Below are positions 1-5,862 of a stretch of DNA of 16,217 nt, piece after piece (within the stretch, counting starts at the first letter, position 1; each line of letters opens with the position of its first letter). The notes under the pieces are model-generated. The model ran no database searches and was not told the origin of the DNA. It saw nothing but the letters and a program-made list of their open reading frames with translations. Source of the DNA: Oscillospiraceae bacterium (GTDB lineage: Bacteria > Bacillota > Clostridia > Oscillospirales > UBA644); the NCBI GenBank assembly GCA_015067385.1, contig SVMP01000032.1, forward strand, positions 1 to 16,217, read 5' to 3'. The translations under genes were made by a program, and so were the position numbers.

Positions 1-83
1 GCAGGAGACGGGACTTGAACCCACACAAGCTTTCGCCCGCTACCACCTCAAAGTAGTGCGTCTGCCAATTCCGCCACTCCTGC
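1..83 (-). tRNA. tRNA-Leu (anticodon GAG), copy 1, 3' end at window edge
   Basis: Read on the minus strand, GCAGGAG and CTCCTGC form a 7-bp acceptor stem. The anticodon stem CTACT/GGTAG holds the 7-nt loop TTGAGGT, whose centre is GAG (leucine, CUC/CUU codons). The extra arm around CGGGCGAAAGC is long, as in class II tRNAs such as leucine. The T arm contains GGGTTCAAGTCCC. All 83 bases match the copy at 393-475. The discriminator base and any CCA would lie before position 1, so the gene is cut by the window edge by a few bases. Confidence 0.95.
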
Positions 84-94
84 GCGACTATGAC

Positions 95-123
95 ATTATA
101 TCAGATTATGTTCGATTTGTCAA
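95..123 (-). promoter_or_regulatory. Consensus SigA promoter of tRNA-Leu copy 1
   Basis: On the minus strand TTGACA (123-118) is followed after exactly 17 bp by TATAAT (100-95). Both hexamers match the consensus perfectly. Initiation would fall about 7 bp downstream of the -10, a few bases before the tRNA 5' end at 83. This is the strong constitutive promoter expected for a stable RNA. Confidence 0.9.
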
Positions 124-161
124 TAGGTTTTTTTAATTTATTTTTCAACAAAATTGTGACA
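118..161. repeat. Upstream block shared with tRNA copy 2 (direct repeat)
   Basis: This 44-bp block (-35 box plus AT-rich DNA upstream of it) recurs almost unchanged at 509-552, differing only within the T/A run after CAATAGGTTT. Conservation outside the tRNA, while spacer and leader bases have diverged, suggests function. An AT-rich UP-element-like segment upstream of the -35 is the simplest reading. Confidence 0.7.
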
Positions 162-352
162 GGGTATTCGACCTAAACTCCCATCGATTTTATTCGAAAT
201 TCGGGTATCTTTGTTTTTTTGCGTATGAATGATTTTTAGGAAGCATTTGTTTTCGGCATTATTCTTCGCTTTTTGCAGTGGTATTATTTAACTTGTAAAC
301 TGTAAAAGCAATATCCGCACTTAATGTTCGCACAATTCTCCGTAAAGTGAAT
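162..352. other. Intergenic, no gene recognised
   Basis: AT-rich DNA between the upstream region of tRNA copy 1 and the terminator of copy 2. I see no credible reading frame with a ribosome-binding site, no RNA gene and no strong hairpin here. Confidence 0.5.
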
Positions 353-386
353 AAAAAAAAGACAAGCTTCATAATGAAACTTGTCT
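353..386 (-). terminator. Rho-independent terminator after tRNA-Leu copy 2
   Basis: On the minus strand a 10-bp stem (385-376 with 370-361, one G-T pair) encloses the loop ATTAT and is followed by a run of eight T (360-353). It begins only a few bases after the CCA end of the tRNA gene, so copy 2 is a single-gene transcript. Confidence 0.9.
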
Positions 387-388
387 TT

Positions 389-475
389 TGGTGCAGGAGA
401 CGGGACTTGAACCCACACAAGCTTTCGCCCGCTACCACCTCAAAGTAGTGCGTCTGCCAATTCCGCCACTCCTGC
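389..475 (-). tRNA. tRNA-Leu (anticodon GAG), copy 2, CCA encoded
   Basis: Same 83-nt body as copy 1 with anticodon GAG. Here the 3' end is visible: discriminator A (392) and an encoded CCA (391-389), giving 87 nt in all. The gene has its own consensus promoter upstream and its own terminator directly downstream, so it is transcribed independently of copy 1. Confidence 0.95.
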
Positions 476-485
476 GTGCTTGTAT

Positions 486-514
486 ATTATATCAGATTCC
501 TTTTGTTTTGTCAA
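486..514 (-). promoter_or_regulatory. Consensus SigA promoter of tRNA-Leu copy 2
   Basis: TTGACA (514-509 on the minus strand), a 17-bp spacer, then TATAAT (491-486). Hexamers and spacing match the copy 1 promoter, while most of the spacer sequence differs, as expected for an old duplication with selection on the promoter boxes. Confidence 0.9.
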
Positions 515-552
515 TAGGTTTATTAAATTTATTTTTCAACAAAATTGTGACA
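509..552. repeat. Upstream block shared with tRNA copy 1 (direct repeat)
   Basis: Second copy of the block at 118-161. It includes the -35 box and the AT-rich stretch up to TTGTGACA. Similarity stops sharply beyond 552 (ATCGTATTT here against GGGTATTCG in copy 1), which marks the edge of the duplicated or conserved unit. Confidence 0.7.
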
Positions 553-598
553 TCGTATTTCTCTTCATAAAGAAGTCTTCGGCAATTTGTATTGTAAA

Positions 599-617
599 AT
601 TACATAGTAAATGTAAT
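599..617. repeat. Inverted repeat upstream of the GNAT -35 box
   Basis: ATTACAT (599-605) and ATGTAAT (611-617) are perfect 7-bp arms around AGTAA. The dyad lies 8 bp upstream of the -35 at 626, a possible regulator site. No bound regulator can be named. Confidence 0.4.
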
Positions 618-625
618 AAAAATCG

Positions 626-654
626 TTGACTAAATTCAGTTTTTGTGGTATCAT
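626..654 (+). promoter_or_regulatory. Promoter of the GNAT pair
   Basis: TTGACT (626-631), 17-bp spacer, TATCAT (649-654). Transcription would start near 661 and give a leader of about 30 nt before the ATG at 691. The -10 overlaps a 9-bp inverted repeat (651-672) and the -35 follows another one (599-617), so this promoter looks regulated. Confidence 0.7.
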
Positions 655-672
655 ATTTACGGTTAAATATGA
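651..672 (+). promoter_or_regulatory. Dyad overlapping -10/start of the GNAT promoter (operator candidate)
   Basis: Arms TCATATTTA (651-659) and TAAATATGA (664-672) are perfect 9-bp complements around CGGT. The element begins inside the -10 and spans the predicted start site, a position where a bound repressor would block polymerase. As RNA only the second half would be fully transcribed, so a DNA operator is the better reading. Confidence 0.45.
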
Positions 673-690
673 TTTGGGAATGAATCAGTC

Positions 691-1479
691 ATGAATAATG
701 CAGAAATTTTGAAAACAGCGATGGCTCAGTCGGCGATCGATCTTTGCGCTGAGGCTTGTGATTTTGAAAAAAACGAAAATATTGTCGTTATTTCTTATAA
801 AAACGATAAAGCGAGGCGGTATCTGAAACTGCCGTTTTCCTGTCAGCTTGTATCCTACGGGAACAATATCGTAGCCTCTGTCTCTCCCGATTTTTGTGAG
901 ATCACCGAAAAATACATTAATTCATTTCCGATCGAGCATTGTTTTGAGACACCGAATATGCATGTTCTTAACGATGCGCTGATGAAAAAGGGTCATAAGA
1001 TATGCTTTATGGCGGAATATTTTCTTCCCGATGTGTCGGCGTTAAAGGCACTTGATTGCCCTTATCCGATTCGTCTTTTAACACAAAAAGATTTTGCCGA
1101 TCTGTATCTTCCCGAATGGAGCAATGCTCTTTGTTCCGACAGAAAGCATCTTGATGTTTTGGGCGTTGGAGCTTATGACGGAGACAGGCTCGTCGGTCTT
1201 GCGGGTTGTTCTGCCGATTGCGAAACGATGTGGCAGATCGGTGTCGATGTTCTTCCCGAATACAGAAGGCAAGGTATCGCTTCGGCAATAACGAGCCGTC
1301 TGGCTGTTGAGATAATCAAAAGAGGAAAGGTTCCTTTTTATTGTGCGGCATGGTGCAATGTTAAGTCTGTAAAAAATGCGATCAGAAGCGGTTTTCGTCC
1401 TGCTTGGGTGGAGATGACGGCAAAGTCATGCGAAACGGTTGATGAGATCAACGGAACGATAAAAAGCAATAAGGATTAA
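691..1479 (+). CDS. GNAT family N-acetyltransferase
   Basis: A 262-residue cytoplasmic protein whose C-terminal half is a GCN5-related acetyltransferase fold. The acetyl-CoA-binding motif A is visible at about residues 185-200 (VDVLPEYRRQGIASAI, with the R-x-x-G-x-A pattern), preceded by the beta strand GLAGCSADCETMWQIG. Residues 1-120 are a separate, less typical N-terminal region, as in the long GNAT_acetyltran-type proteins. The acceptor substrate cannot be read from the sequence. The ATG at 691 follows a good promoter, but only a weak purine stretch (GGGA near 677) precedes it. Four bases after its stop comes a second GNAT, so the two are cotranscribed and probably translationally coupled. 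Confidence 0.85.
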   Translation: MNNAEILKTAMAQSAIDLCAEACDFEKNENIVVISYKNDKARRYLKLPFSCQLVSYGNNIVASVSPDFCEITEKYINSFPIEHCFETPNMHVLNDALMKKGHKICFMAEYFLPDVSALKALDCPYPIRLLTQKDFADLYLPEWSNALCSDRKHLDVLGVGAYDGDRLVGLAGCSADCETMWQIGVDVLPEYRRQGIASAITSRLAVEIIKRGKVPFYCAAWCNVKSVKNAIRSGFRPAWVEMTAKSCETVDEINGTIKSNKD

Positions 1480-1483
1480 ATTT

Positions 1484-2023
1484 ATGATACTTAAAACAGA
1501 CCGTCTCATTCTCCGTCCATGGTGTGAGGATGATGCTGAAGAATTATATAAATATGCTAAAGATCCCGATGTCGGTCCGCCTGCAGGCTGGCCGCCGCAT
1601 ACAAGTGTTGAAAACAGCCGAGATATAATCAGAAATGTCTTATCTGATAAGGAAACATATGCTGTTTGCCTTAAAGAAAACGGTAAACCGATCGGCAGCA
1701 TAGGGCTTCATCATAACGACCTTGCCGAAAAAGATGATGAATATGAGCTCGGTTATTGGATCGGCAAGCCGTTTTGGGGGCAGGGGCTTATTCCCGAAGC
1801 GTCACGTGAGATCCTTCGTCATGCGTTTGAGGATCTGGGTATGAACAGAATATGGTGCGGTCATTACGACGGAAATTTTAAGAGCCGACGTGTTCAGGAA
1901 AAACTCGGATTTGCTTATCATCACACAACGGAAGGTATTGAACTCAAGCTTTTAAATGAGATAAGAACAGGACACGTTATGCTTATGACGAGAGAACTGT
2001 GGAAAGAAAAGAATAACTGCTAA
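1484..2023 (+). CDS. RimJ/RimL-type GNAT N-acetyltransferase
   Basis: A 179-residue protein of the RimJ/RimL (ribosomal-protein alanine acetyltransferase-like) branch of the GNAT fold. It opens with the typical strand ILKTDRLILRPW (2-13). Motif A is YELGYWIGKPFWGQGLIPEA (87-106), where WGQGL contacts the pyrophosphate of acetyl-CoA in this family. A later strand carries NFKSRRVQEKLGF (131-143), the usual N-x-x-S-x-x-x-x-E-K-x-G-F segment. Whether it acetylates a protein N-terminus, an antibiotic or a small molecule is not decidable. The ATG lies 4 nt after the preceding stop, with AAGGA at 1471-1475 inside the upstream gene as ribosome-binding site. No convincing terminator follows: only a weak A/T hairpin near 2034-2052. 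Confidence 0.88.
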   Translation: MILKTDRLILRPWCEDDAEELYKYAKDPDVGPPAGWPPHTSVENSRDIIRNVLSDKETYAVCLKENGKPIGSIGLHHNDLAEKDDEYELGYWIGKPFWGQGLIPEASREILRHAFEDLGMNRIWCGHYDGNFKSRRVQEKLGFAYHHTTEGIELKLLNEIRTGHVMLMTRELWKEKNNC

Positions 2024-2113
2024 ATATTTTAATAAAAAATTATATTATTTTTCTAACGTAAATCGTTTTTTTATGATACAATAATATATTATCGGTGTTT
2101 TTAAATGCGTTAA

Positions 2114-2122
2114 TGTTATAAT
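2114..2122 (+). promoter_or_regulatory. Probable extended -10 promoter of the uxuA operon
   Basis: TGT followed by TATAAT (2117-2122) is a perfect extended -10. No good -35 lies 17 bp upstream, so it would depend on the TG motif or an activator. Initiation near 2129 leaves a leader of about 38 nt before the ATG at 2167. An alternative TGA-TACAAT (2074-2082) sits beside a 12-bp A/T palindrome (2081-2092). No riboswitch-like structure is visible. Confidence 0.45.
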
Positions 2123-2166
2123 TTAATTATTCGAAATAAAATCTATATTCAAAAAAGGAGAAAAAT

Positions 2167-3255
2167 ATGCCTATGAAGATGACATTCCGTTGGTACGGCG
2201 AAGGTAACGACCGTATTAAACTGTCGGATATAAAGCAGATCCCGGGTGTTGACGGTATCGTTTGGGCTCTTCATCATAAAATGCCCGGTGAGGTCTGGGA
2301 AGAAAGTGAAATTGCAGAGGTAAAACGTCAGCTTGATGAATACGGTTTTAACATGGATGTTGTTGAATCCGTAAATGTTCATGACGATATAAAGATCGGT
2401 CTTCCCTCCCGTGACGGCTATATCGAAAATTATAAAACAACTATCAGAAACCTTTCCAAATTCGGCGTTAAAGTAATTTGCTATAATTTCATGCCGATAT
2501 TTGACTGGACAAGAAGTAACCTTTTCAAGCCCGTAGGCGACGGTTCGACAGCTCTTTTTTATGAGAAGAACATGATCCAGGATGACTACAATGCCATGGC
2601 TAAGTATATTCTCGAATTTACCGAGAAATACAATATGTCTTTCCCCGGTTGGGAACCCGAGCGTATGGCTAAGCTCGACGAACTGTTCAAGGCTTACGAA
2701 GGAATTGACCATGAAAAACTCTGGGCAAATCTCAAGTACTTCCTTGAGGCGATCATGCCTACATGCCGCGAATGCGATATCAAGATGGCTATACATATGG
2801 ACGATCCGCCATGGGATATTTTCGGTCTTCCCCGTCTTCTTGTCAACGAAGAAAGCATAGACCGTTTCCTTAAAATGGTTGACGATGAATATAACTGTCT
2901 CACTCTTTGTTCAGGCAGCCTTAATGCCGATCCGAACAATAATGTTGCAGATATTGTACGTAAACACTGCGACAGAATTGCTTTTGCTCATATCAGAAAT
3001 GTTAAACATTTCGAAAACGGCGATTTCCAGGAAAGAAGCCACCGCGACTGTGACGGTGATACAGGCATTTTAGATATTCTTAAAGCTTATCATGACTGCG
3101 GCTTTGAGGGCTATATCCGTCCTGACCACGGCAGACATCTCTGGAACGAAGGCCCCGGAAATGTTCGCCCCGGTTACGGACTTTACGACCGTGCTCTCGG
3201 TATTATGTATATGTTGGGCGTATGGGACAGCCTTGATAAATTTGATAAAAAATAA
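2167..3255 (+). CDS. uxuA: Mannonate dehydratase
   Basis: Dehydrates D-mannonate to 2-keto-3-deoxygluconate (EC 4.2.1.8) in hexuronate catabolism; cytoplasmic, Mn/Fe-dependent TIM barrel. The 362 residues match family length and the N-terminus MKMTFRWYGEGND is typical. Family blocks seen include IPGVDGIVWALHH (25-37), VICYNFMPIFDWTR (103-116), IHMDDPPW (209-216), LTLCSGSL (245-252), AFAHIRNV (272-279) and IRPDHGRHLW (317-326). His210, Cys248, His275 and Asp320 are in the right blocks to be the metal ligands known for this family (inferred, not aligned). The start is fixed by AAGGAG (2155-2160), 6 nt before the ATG. It is the first gene of a four-gene operon whose products act in series. Confidence 0.97.
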   Translation: MPMKMTFRWYGEGNDRIKLSDIKQIPGVDGIVWALHHKMPGEVWEESEIAEVKRQLDEYGFNMDVVESVNVHDDIKIGLPSRDGYIENYKTTIRNLSKFGVKVICYNFMPIFDWTRSNLFKPVGDGSTALFYEKNMIQDDYNAMAKYILEFTEKYNMSFPGWEPERMAKLDELFKAYEGIDHEKLWANLKYFLEAIMPTCRECDIKMAIHMDDPPWDIFGLPRLLVNEESIDRFLKMVDDEYNCLTLCSGSLNADPNNNVADIVRKHCDRIAFAHIRNVKHFENGDFQERSHRDCDGDTGILDILKAYHDCGFEGYIRPDHGRHLWNEGPGNVRPGYGLYDRALGIMYMLGVWDSLDKFDKK

Positions 3256-3270
3256 TAAGGAGAAATTAAA

Positions 3271-4116
3271 ATGAACGATCTTCCTCTTAATATAGATTAC
3301 ACAGGTAAAGTAGTTGTTATAACAGGTGCCGGCGGTCTTATCTGCGGCGCTATGGCAAGAGCATTTGCAAAATCCGGCGCAAAAGTCGCAGCTCTCGACC
3401 TTAACGAAGAAGCTGTAAAGAAACTTGCCGATGAAATGAAAGCTGAGGGCTTTGTTTGCGAGGGTTATGCGGCAAACGTTCTCGAACCCGAATCTCTCGA
3501 AGCAGTTCATCAGAAAGTTCTTGCTGATCTCGGCGAATGCGATATTCTCATCAACGGCGCAGGCGGCAACAATCCCCGTGCAACCACCGACAACGAATAT
3601 CAGCACGAAGCAAAAGAAGGCGGAAAATCCTTCTTTGATCTTCAGCCCGATGGCGTTGACTTTGTTTTCAAACTCAATTTCCAGGGTACATTGCTTCCCA
3701 CTCAGGTATTTGCAAAAGATATGGTTGCAAAAAAAGCAGGCTGCGTTCTCAATATCTCATCCATGAACGCATACACTCCTCTTACAAAGATCCCCGCATA
3801 CTCTGCAGCTAAATCCGCTATCTCGAACTTTACACAGTGGCTTGCCACACATTTTGCGGGTACAGGTATCCGTTGCAATGCTATTGCTCCGGGCTTCCTT
3901 GTTTCCGCACAGAACTACAGACTCCTCTTTAACGAAGACGGAACCCCCACTGCAAGAAGTGCAAAGATCCTCAACGGCACACCTATGGGCAGATATGTTG
4001 ATGCAAAAGAACTTCTCGGTGCAACCCTTTTCCTTTGCGATGATCGCTCCGCATCTGCCATCACAGGCGTAGTTCTTCCCATCGACTGCGGTTTTGCCGC
4101 ATATTCCGGTGTATAA
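3271..4116 (+). CDS. uxuB: SDR-family D-mannonate oxidoreductase (fructuronate reductase)
   Basis: A 281-residue classical short-chain dehydrogenase/reductase. The cofactor loop is TGAGGLICGAMA (18-29), close to the TGxxGxLCG pattern of Bacillus YjmF/UxuB. ILINGAGGNNP (92-102) is the NNAG-type strand, Asn136 lies in KLNFQGT, Ser163/Ser164 in NISSMNAYTP, and the catalytic pair is Tyr177 and Lys181 (YSAAK). The family reduces D-fructuronate with NAD(P)H to D-mannonate, the substrate of UxuA. It is unrelated to the long-chain UxuB of E. coli. Assignment rests on family resemblance plus its place directly after uxuA: the gap is 15 nt, with AAGGAG 8 nt before the ATG. A gluconate- or KDG-type SDR is the main alternative. 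Confidence 0.88.
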   Translation: MNDLPLNIDYTGKVVVITGAGGLICGAMARAFAKSGAKVAALDLNEEAVKKLADEMKAEGFVCEGYAANVLEPESLEAVHQKVLADLGECDILINGAGGNNPRATTDNEYQHEAKEGGKSFFDLQPDGVDFVFKLNFQGTLLPTQVFAKDMVAKKAGCVLNISSMNAYTPLTKIPAYSAAKSAISNFTQWLATHFAGTGIRCNAIAPGFLVSAQNYRLLFNEDGTPTARSAKILNGTPMGRYVDAKELLGATLFLCDDRSASAITGVVLPIDCGFAAYSGV

Positions 4117-4173
4117 TGTGAAAATAAATTTTCACGGTGGCTTTGACTTCAAAACCGGCACAATTCCCGAATA

Positions 4174-4200
4174 GAAAGGAAGCTTTCTCGAATCGAAAGC
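4174..4200 (+). promoter_or_regulatory. Three-arm GAAAG/CTTTC/GAAAG leader before eda
   Basis: GAAAG (4174-4178), CTTTC (4183-4187) and GAAAG (4195-4199) can form either of two exclusive hairpins. The upstream one locks part of the AAAGGA Shine-Dalgarno (4175-4180). The downstream one (GCTTTC 4182-4187 with GAAAGC 4195-4200) frees it and shortens the 34-nt gap to the ATG at 4215 to about 15 nt. The same order of arms precedes marR (12722-12698, minus strand). A stop codon (TAG, 4209-4211) in the eda frame excludes an upstream start near this Shine-Dalgarno. Confidence 0.45.
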
Positions 4201-4214
4201 AATATTTATAGATT

Positions 4215-4775
4215 ATGGAAAAATTTATTCCCGTTGTTGTTATAAAAGAGCTCTCCGAAACAGATAAAATTCTCAAGGCTCTTAAAAATAACGGCATAAA
4301 CTGCGCTGAGATCACTTTCCGTACAGCGTGTGCGGCTGAAGCTATCGCATATGCCGTTAAAAACTATCCCGATATGGAGATAGGTGCAGGCACGGTCATC
4401 AATGCCGAGCAGTGCGAGGCGGCTCTTGCTGCAGGTGCAACATTTATCGTTTCTCCCGGTCTTTCTCCTGCGGTTGCCAAAATCTGTGTTGAAAGAAACA
4501 TTCCGTATTATCCCGGCTGTGTAACACCGACCGAGATCATGGCAGCGCTTGAATTCGGTATAACCACCGTTAAATTTTTCCCTGCGAATGTTTACGGCGG
4601 ACTTAAAGCTCTCAAAGCGCTTTCTGCACCGTTCCCGCAGGTCAAATTTATTCCTACAGGCGGCGTAGACAGAAGTAATATCGACGAGTTTTTAGCTTTT
4701 GATAAGATCGCGGCGATCGGCGGCAGCTTCTTTGTAAAAGAATCACTTGAAAAAATGGAGACTGAAAACAAATGA
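4215..4775 (+). CDS. eda: 2-dehydro-3-deoxyphosphogluconate (KDPG) aldolase
   Basis: Class I aldolase that cleaves KDPG to pyruvate and glyceraldehyde-3-phosphate; possibly also acts on 4-hydroxy-2-oxoglutarate. Key segments are AEITFRT (31-37, with Glu32 at the general-acid/base position), IGAGTV (56-61), YYPGCVTPTE (98-107), TTVKFFPAN (117-125, Lys120 being the Schiff-base lysine) and FIPTGGV (145-151, phosphate binding). At 186 residues it is about 20 shorter than common members because the N-terminal helix before the first strand FIPVVVI is nearly absent. An in-frame TAG two codons upstream confirms the start cannot be earlier than 4212. No Shine-Dalgarno lies at normal distance; the nearest, AAAGGA, is 34 nt away across a hairpin. 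It overlaps kdgK by ATGA. Confidence 0.95.
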   Translation: MEKFIPVVVIKELSETDKILKALKNNGINCAEITFRTACAAEAIAYAVKNYPDMEIGAGTVINAEQCEAALAAGATFIVSPGLSPAVAKICVERNIPYYPGCVTPTEIMAALEFGITTVKFFPANVYGGLKALKALSAPFPQVKFIPTGGVDRSNIDEFLAFDKIAAIGGSFFVKESLEKMETENK

Positions 4776-5794
4776 GTAAAGTAGTTACATTCGGCGAACT
4801 CATGCTTCGTCTTGCTCCCAATGGTTATTACAGATTTTTTCAGAACGATCAGCTGCAGGCAACATTCGGCGGCGGCGAGGCAAACGTAGCGGTTTCTTTT
4901 GCAAACTTCGGGCTTGACAGCGTTTATGTTACAAAGCTTCCCAAACATGCAATCGGTGAGGCTGCAGTCAGCTCCCTTCGTTATTTCGGTGTCGATACTT
5001 CCAAAATAGTTCGAGGCGGCGACAGAGTAGGTATTTATTTCCTCGAAAAAGGTGCATCTCAAAGAGGTTCTGTATGTATTTATGACCGCGCTCATTCCGC
5101 AATCGCAGAGGCTACAGCATCGGATTTTGATTGGGACAGCATTTTTGATGGTGCGGATTGGTTCCATTTTACAGGTATCACACCTGCTCTCGGCGGTAAC
5201 CTTGTAGATATTTGCCTTGATGCATGTAAGGCAGCAAAGTCAAAGGGTGTTAAAATATCCTGCGACCTTAACTATCGCGGAAAGCTTTGGACAAGAGCTG
5301 AAGCAAGAGAAGCTATGACAAAGCTTTGCGAATATGTTGACGTTTGCATTTCCAACGAAGAAGATGCAAAGGACGTATTCGGTATCGAGGCTGAAAATAC
5401 CGATATTTACGGCGGTAAGCTCAACCATGAGGGCTATAAGTCAGTAGCTAAGCAGCTTGCTGATAAATTCGGCTTCGAAAAAGTTGCAATTACCCTTCGT
5501 TCTTCTATTTCCGCTAACGACAACGATTGGGCAGGTATGCTCTATGATGGGGAAAATTACTGTTTCTCCAAATCGTACCACCTTCATATAGTTGACCGTG
5601 TGGGCGGCGGCGATTCTTTCGGAGGCGGCCTTATCTACTCTATCCTTTCAGGCAAGGATTCTCAGTCTGCAATCGAATTTGCCGTTGCGGCATCTGCACT
5701 TAAACATTCGGTTGAAGGCGACTATAACCGTGTCACCGTTTCCGAGGTTGAAAAACTTGCCGGCGGCGACGGCAGCGGCAGAGTTCAGCGTTAA
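4772..5794 (+). CDS. kdgK: 2-keto-3-deoxygluconate kinase (PfkB/ribokinase family)
   Basis: Phosphorylates 2-keto-3-deoxygluconate with ATP to KDPG, the substrate of the preceding eda product. The 340 residues carry a PfkB fold: N-terminal VVTFGELMLRLAP (4-16), the substrate-lid block TFGGGEANVAVSFANFGL (31-48), CDLNYRGKLW (164-173), the strand CISNEEDA (192-199) and the nucleotide/anion-hole motif DRVGGGDSFGGG (275-286), in which Asp281 is the catalytic base. GGGD replaces the commoner GAGD. Family and operon context agree, though PfkB substrate preference is not certain from sequence alone. The start overlaps the eda stop (ATGA), so translation is coupled. The C-terminal tail (GGDGSGRVQR) is glycine-rich and probably disordered. 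Confidence 0.93.
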   Translation: MSKVVTFGELMLRLAPNGYYRFFQNDQLQATFGGGEANVAVSFANFGLDSVYVTKLPKHAIGEAAVSSLRYFGVDTSKIVRGGDRVGIYFLEKGASQRGSVCIYDRAHSAIAEATASDFDWDSIFDGADWFHFTGITPALGGNLVDICLDACKAAKSKGVKISCDLNYRGKLWTRAEAREAMTKLCEYVDVCISNEEDAKDVFGIEAENTDIYGGKLNHEGYKSVAKQLADKFGFEKVAITLRSSISANDNDWAGMLYDGENYCFSKSYHLHIVDRVGGGDSFGGGLIYSILSGKDSQSAIEFAVAASALKHSVEGDYNRVTVSEVEKLAGGDGSGRVQR

Positions 5795-5814
5795 ACAACT
5801 TTTAACATAAAATT

Positions 5815-5852
5815 ACCCATCGAATATTTATTGTATTCGATGGGTTTTTGTT
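5815..5852. terminator. Terminator of the uxuA operon (probably bidirectional)
   Basis: A perfect 12-bp stem (5815-5826 with 5834-5845) around the loop TTTATTG is followed by TTTTTGTTTTATTT on the plus strand. It sits in the 68-bp gap between the convergent kdgK and 5'-nucleotidase genes. On the minus strand it is followed by AATTTTATG, a poorer T-tract that may still help the opposite transcript. Confidence 0.93.
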
Positions 5853-5862
5853 TTATTTATAT

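Noticed and set aside
388..570. Plus-strand open frame of 60 codons over the second tRNA
   Set aside because: It reads antisense through the tRNA-Leu gene and its promoter; no ribosome-binding site and clearly RNA-coding DNA.
2034..2052. Terminator after the GNAT pair
   Set aside because: Only an all-A/T 6-bp stem; too weak to call.
2149..2796. Minus-strand open frames opposite uxuA, uxuB and eda
   Set aside because: Codon-bias shadows of conserved plus-strand enzymes; no ribosome-binding sites.
4117..4214. Frameshifted N-terminus of eda hidden in the upstream gap
   Set aside because: None of the three frames gives a plausible aldolase N-terminal helix next to the known start.
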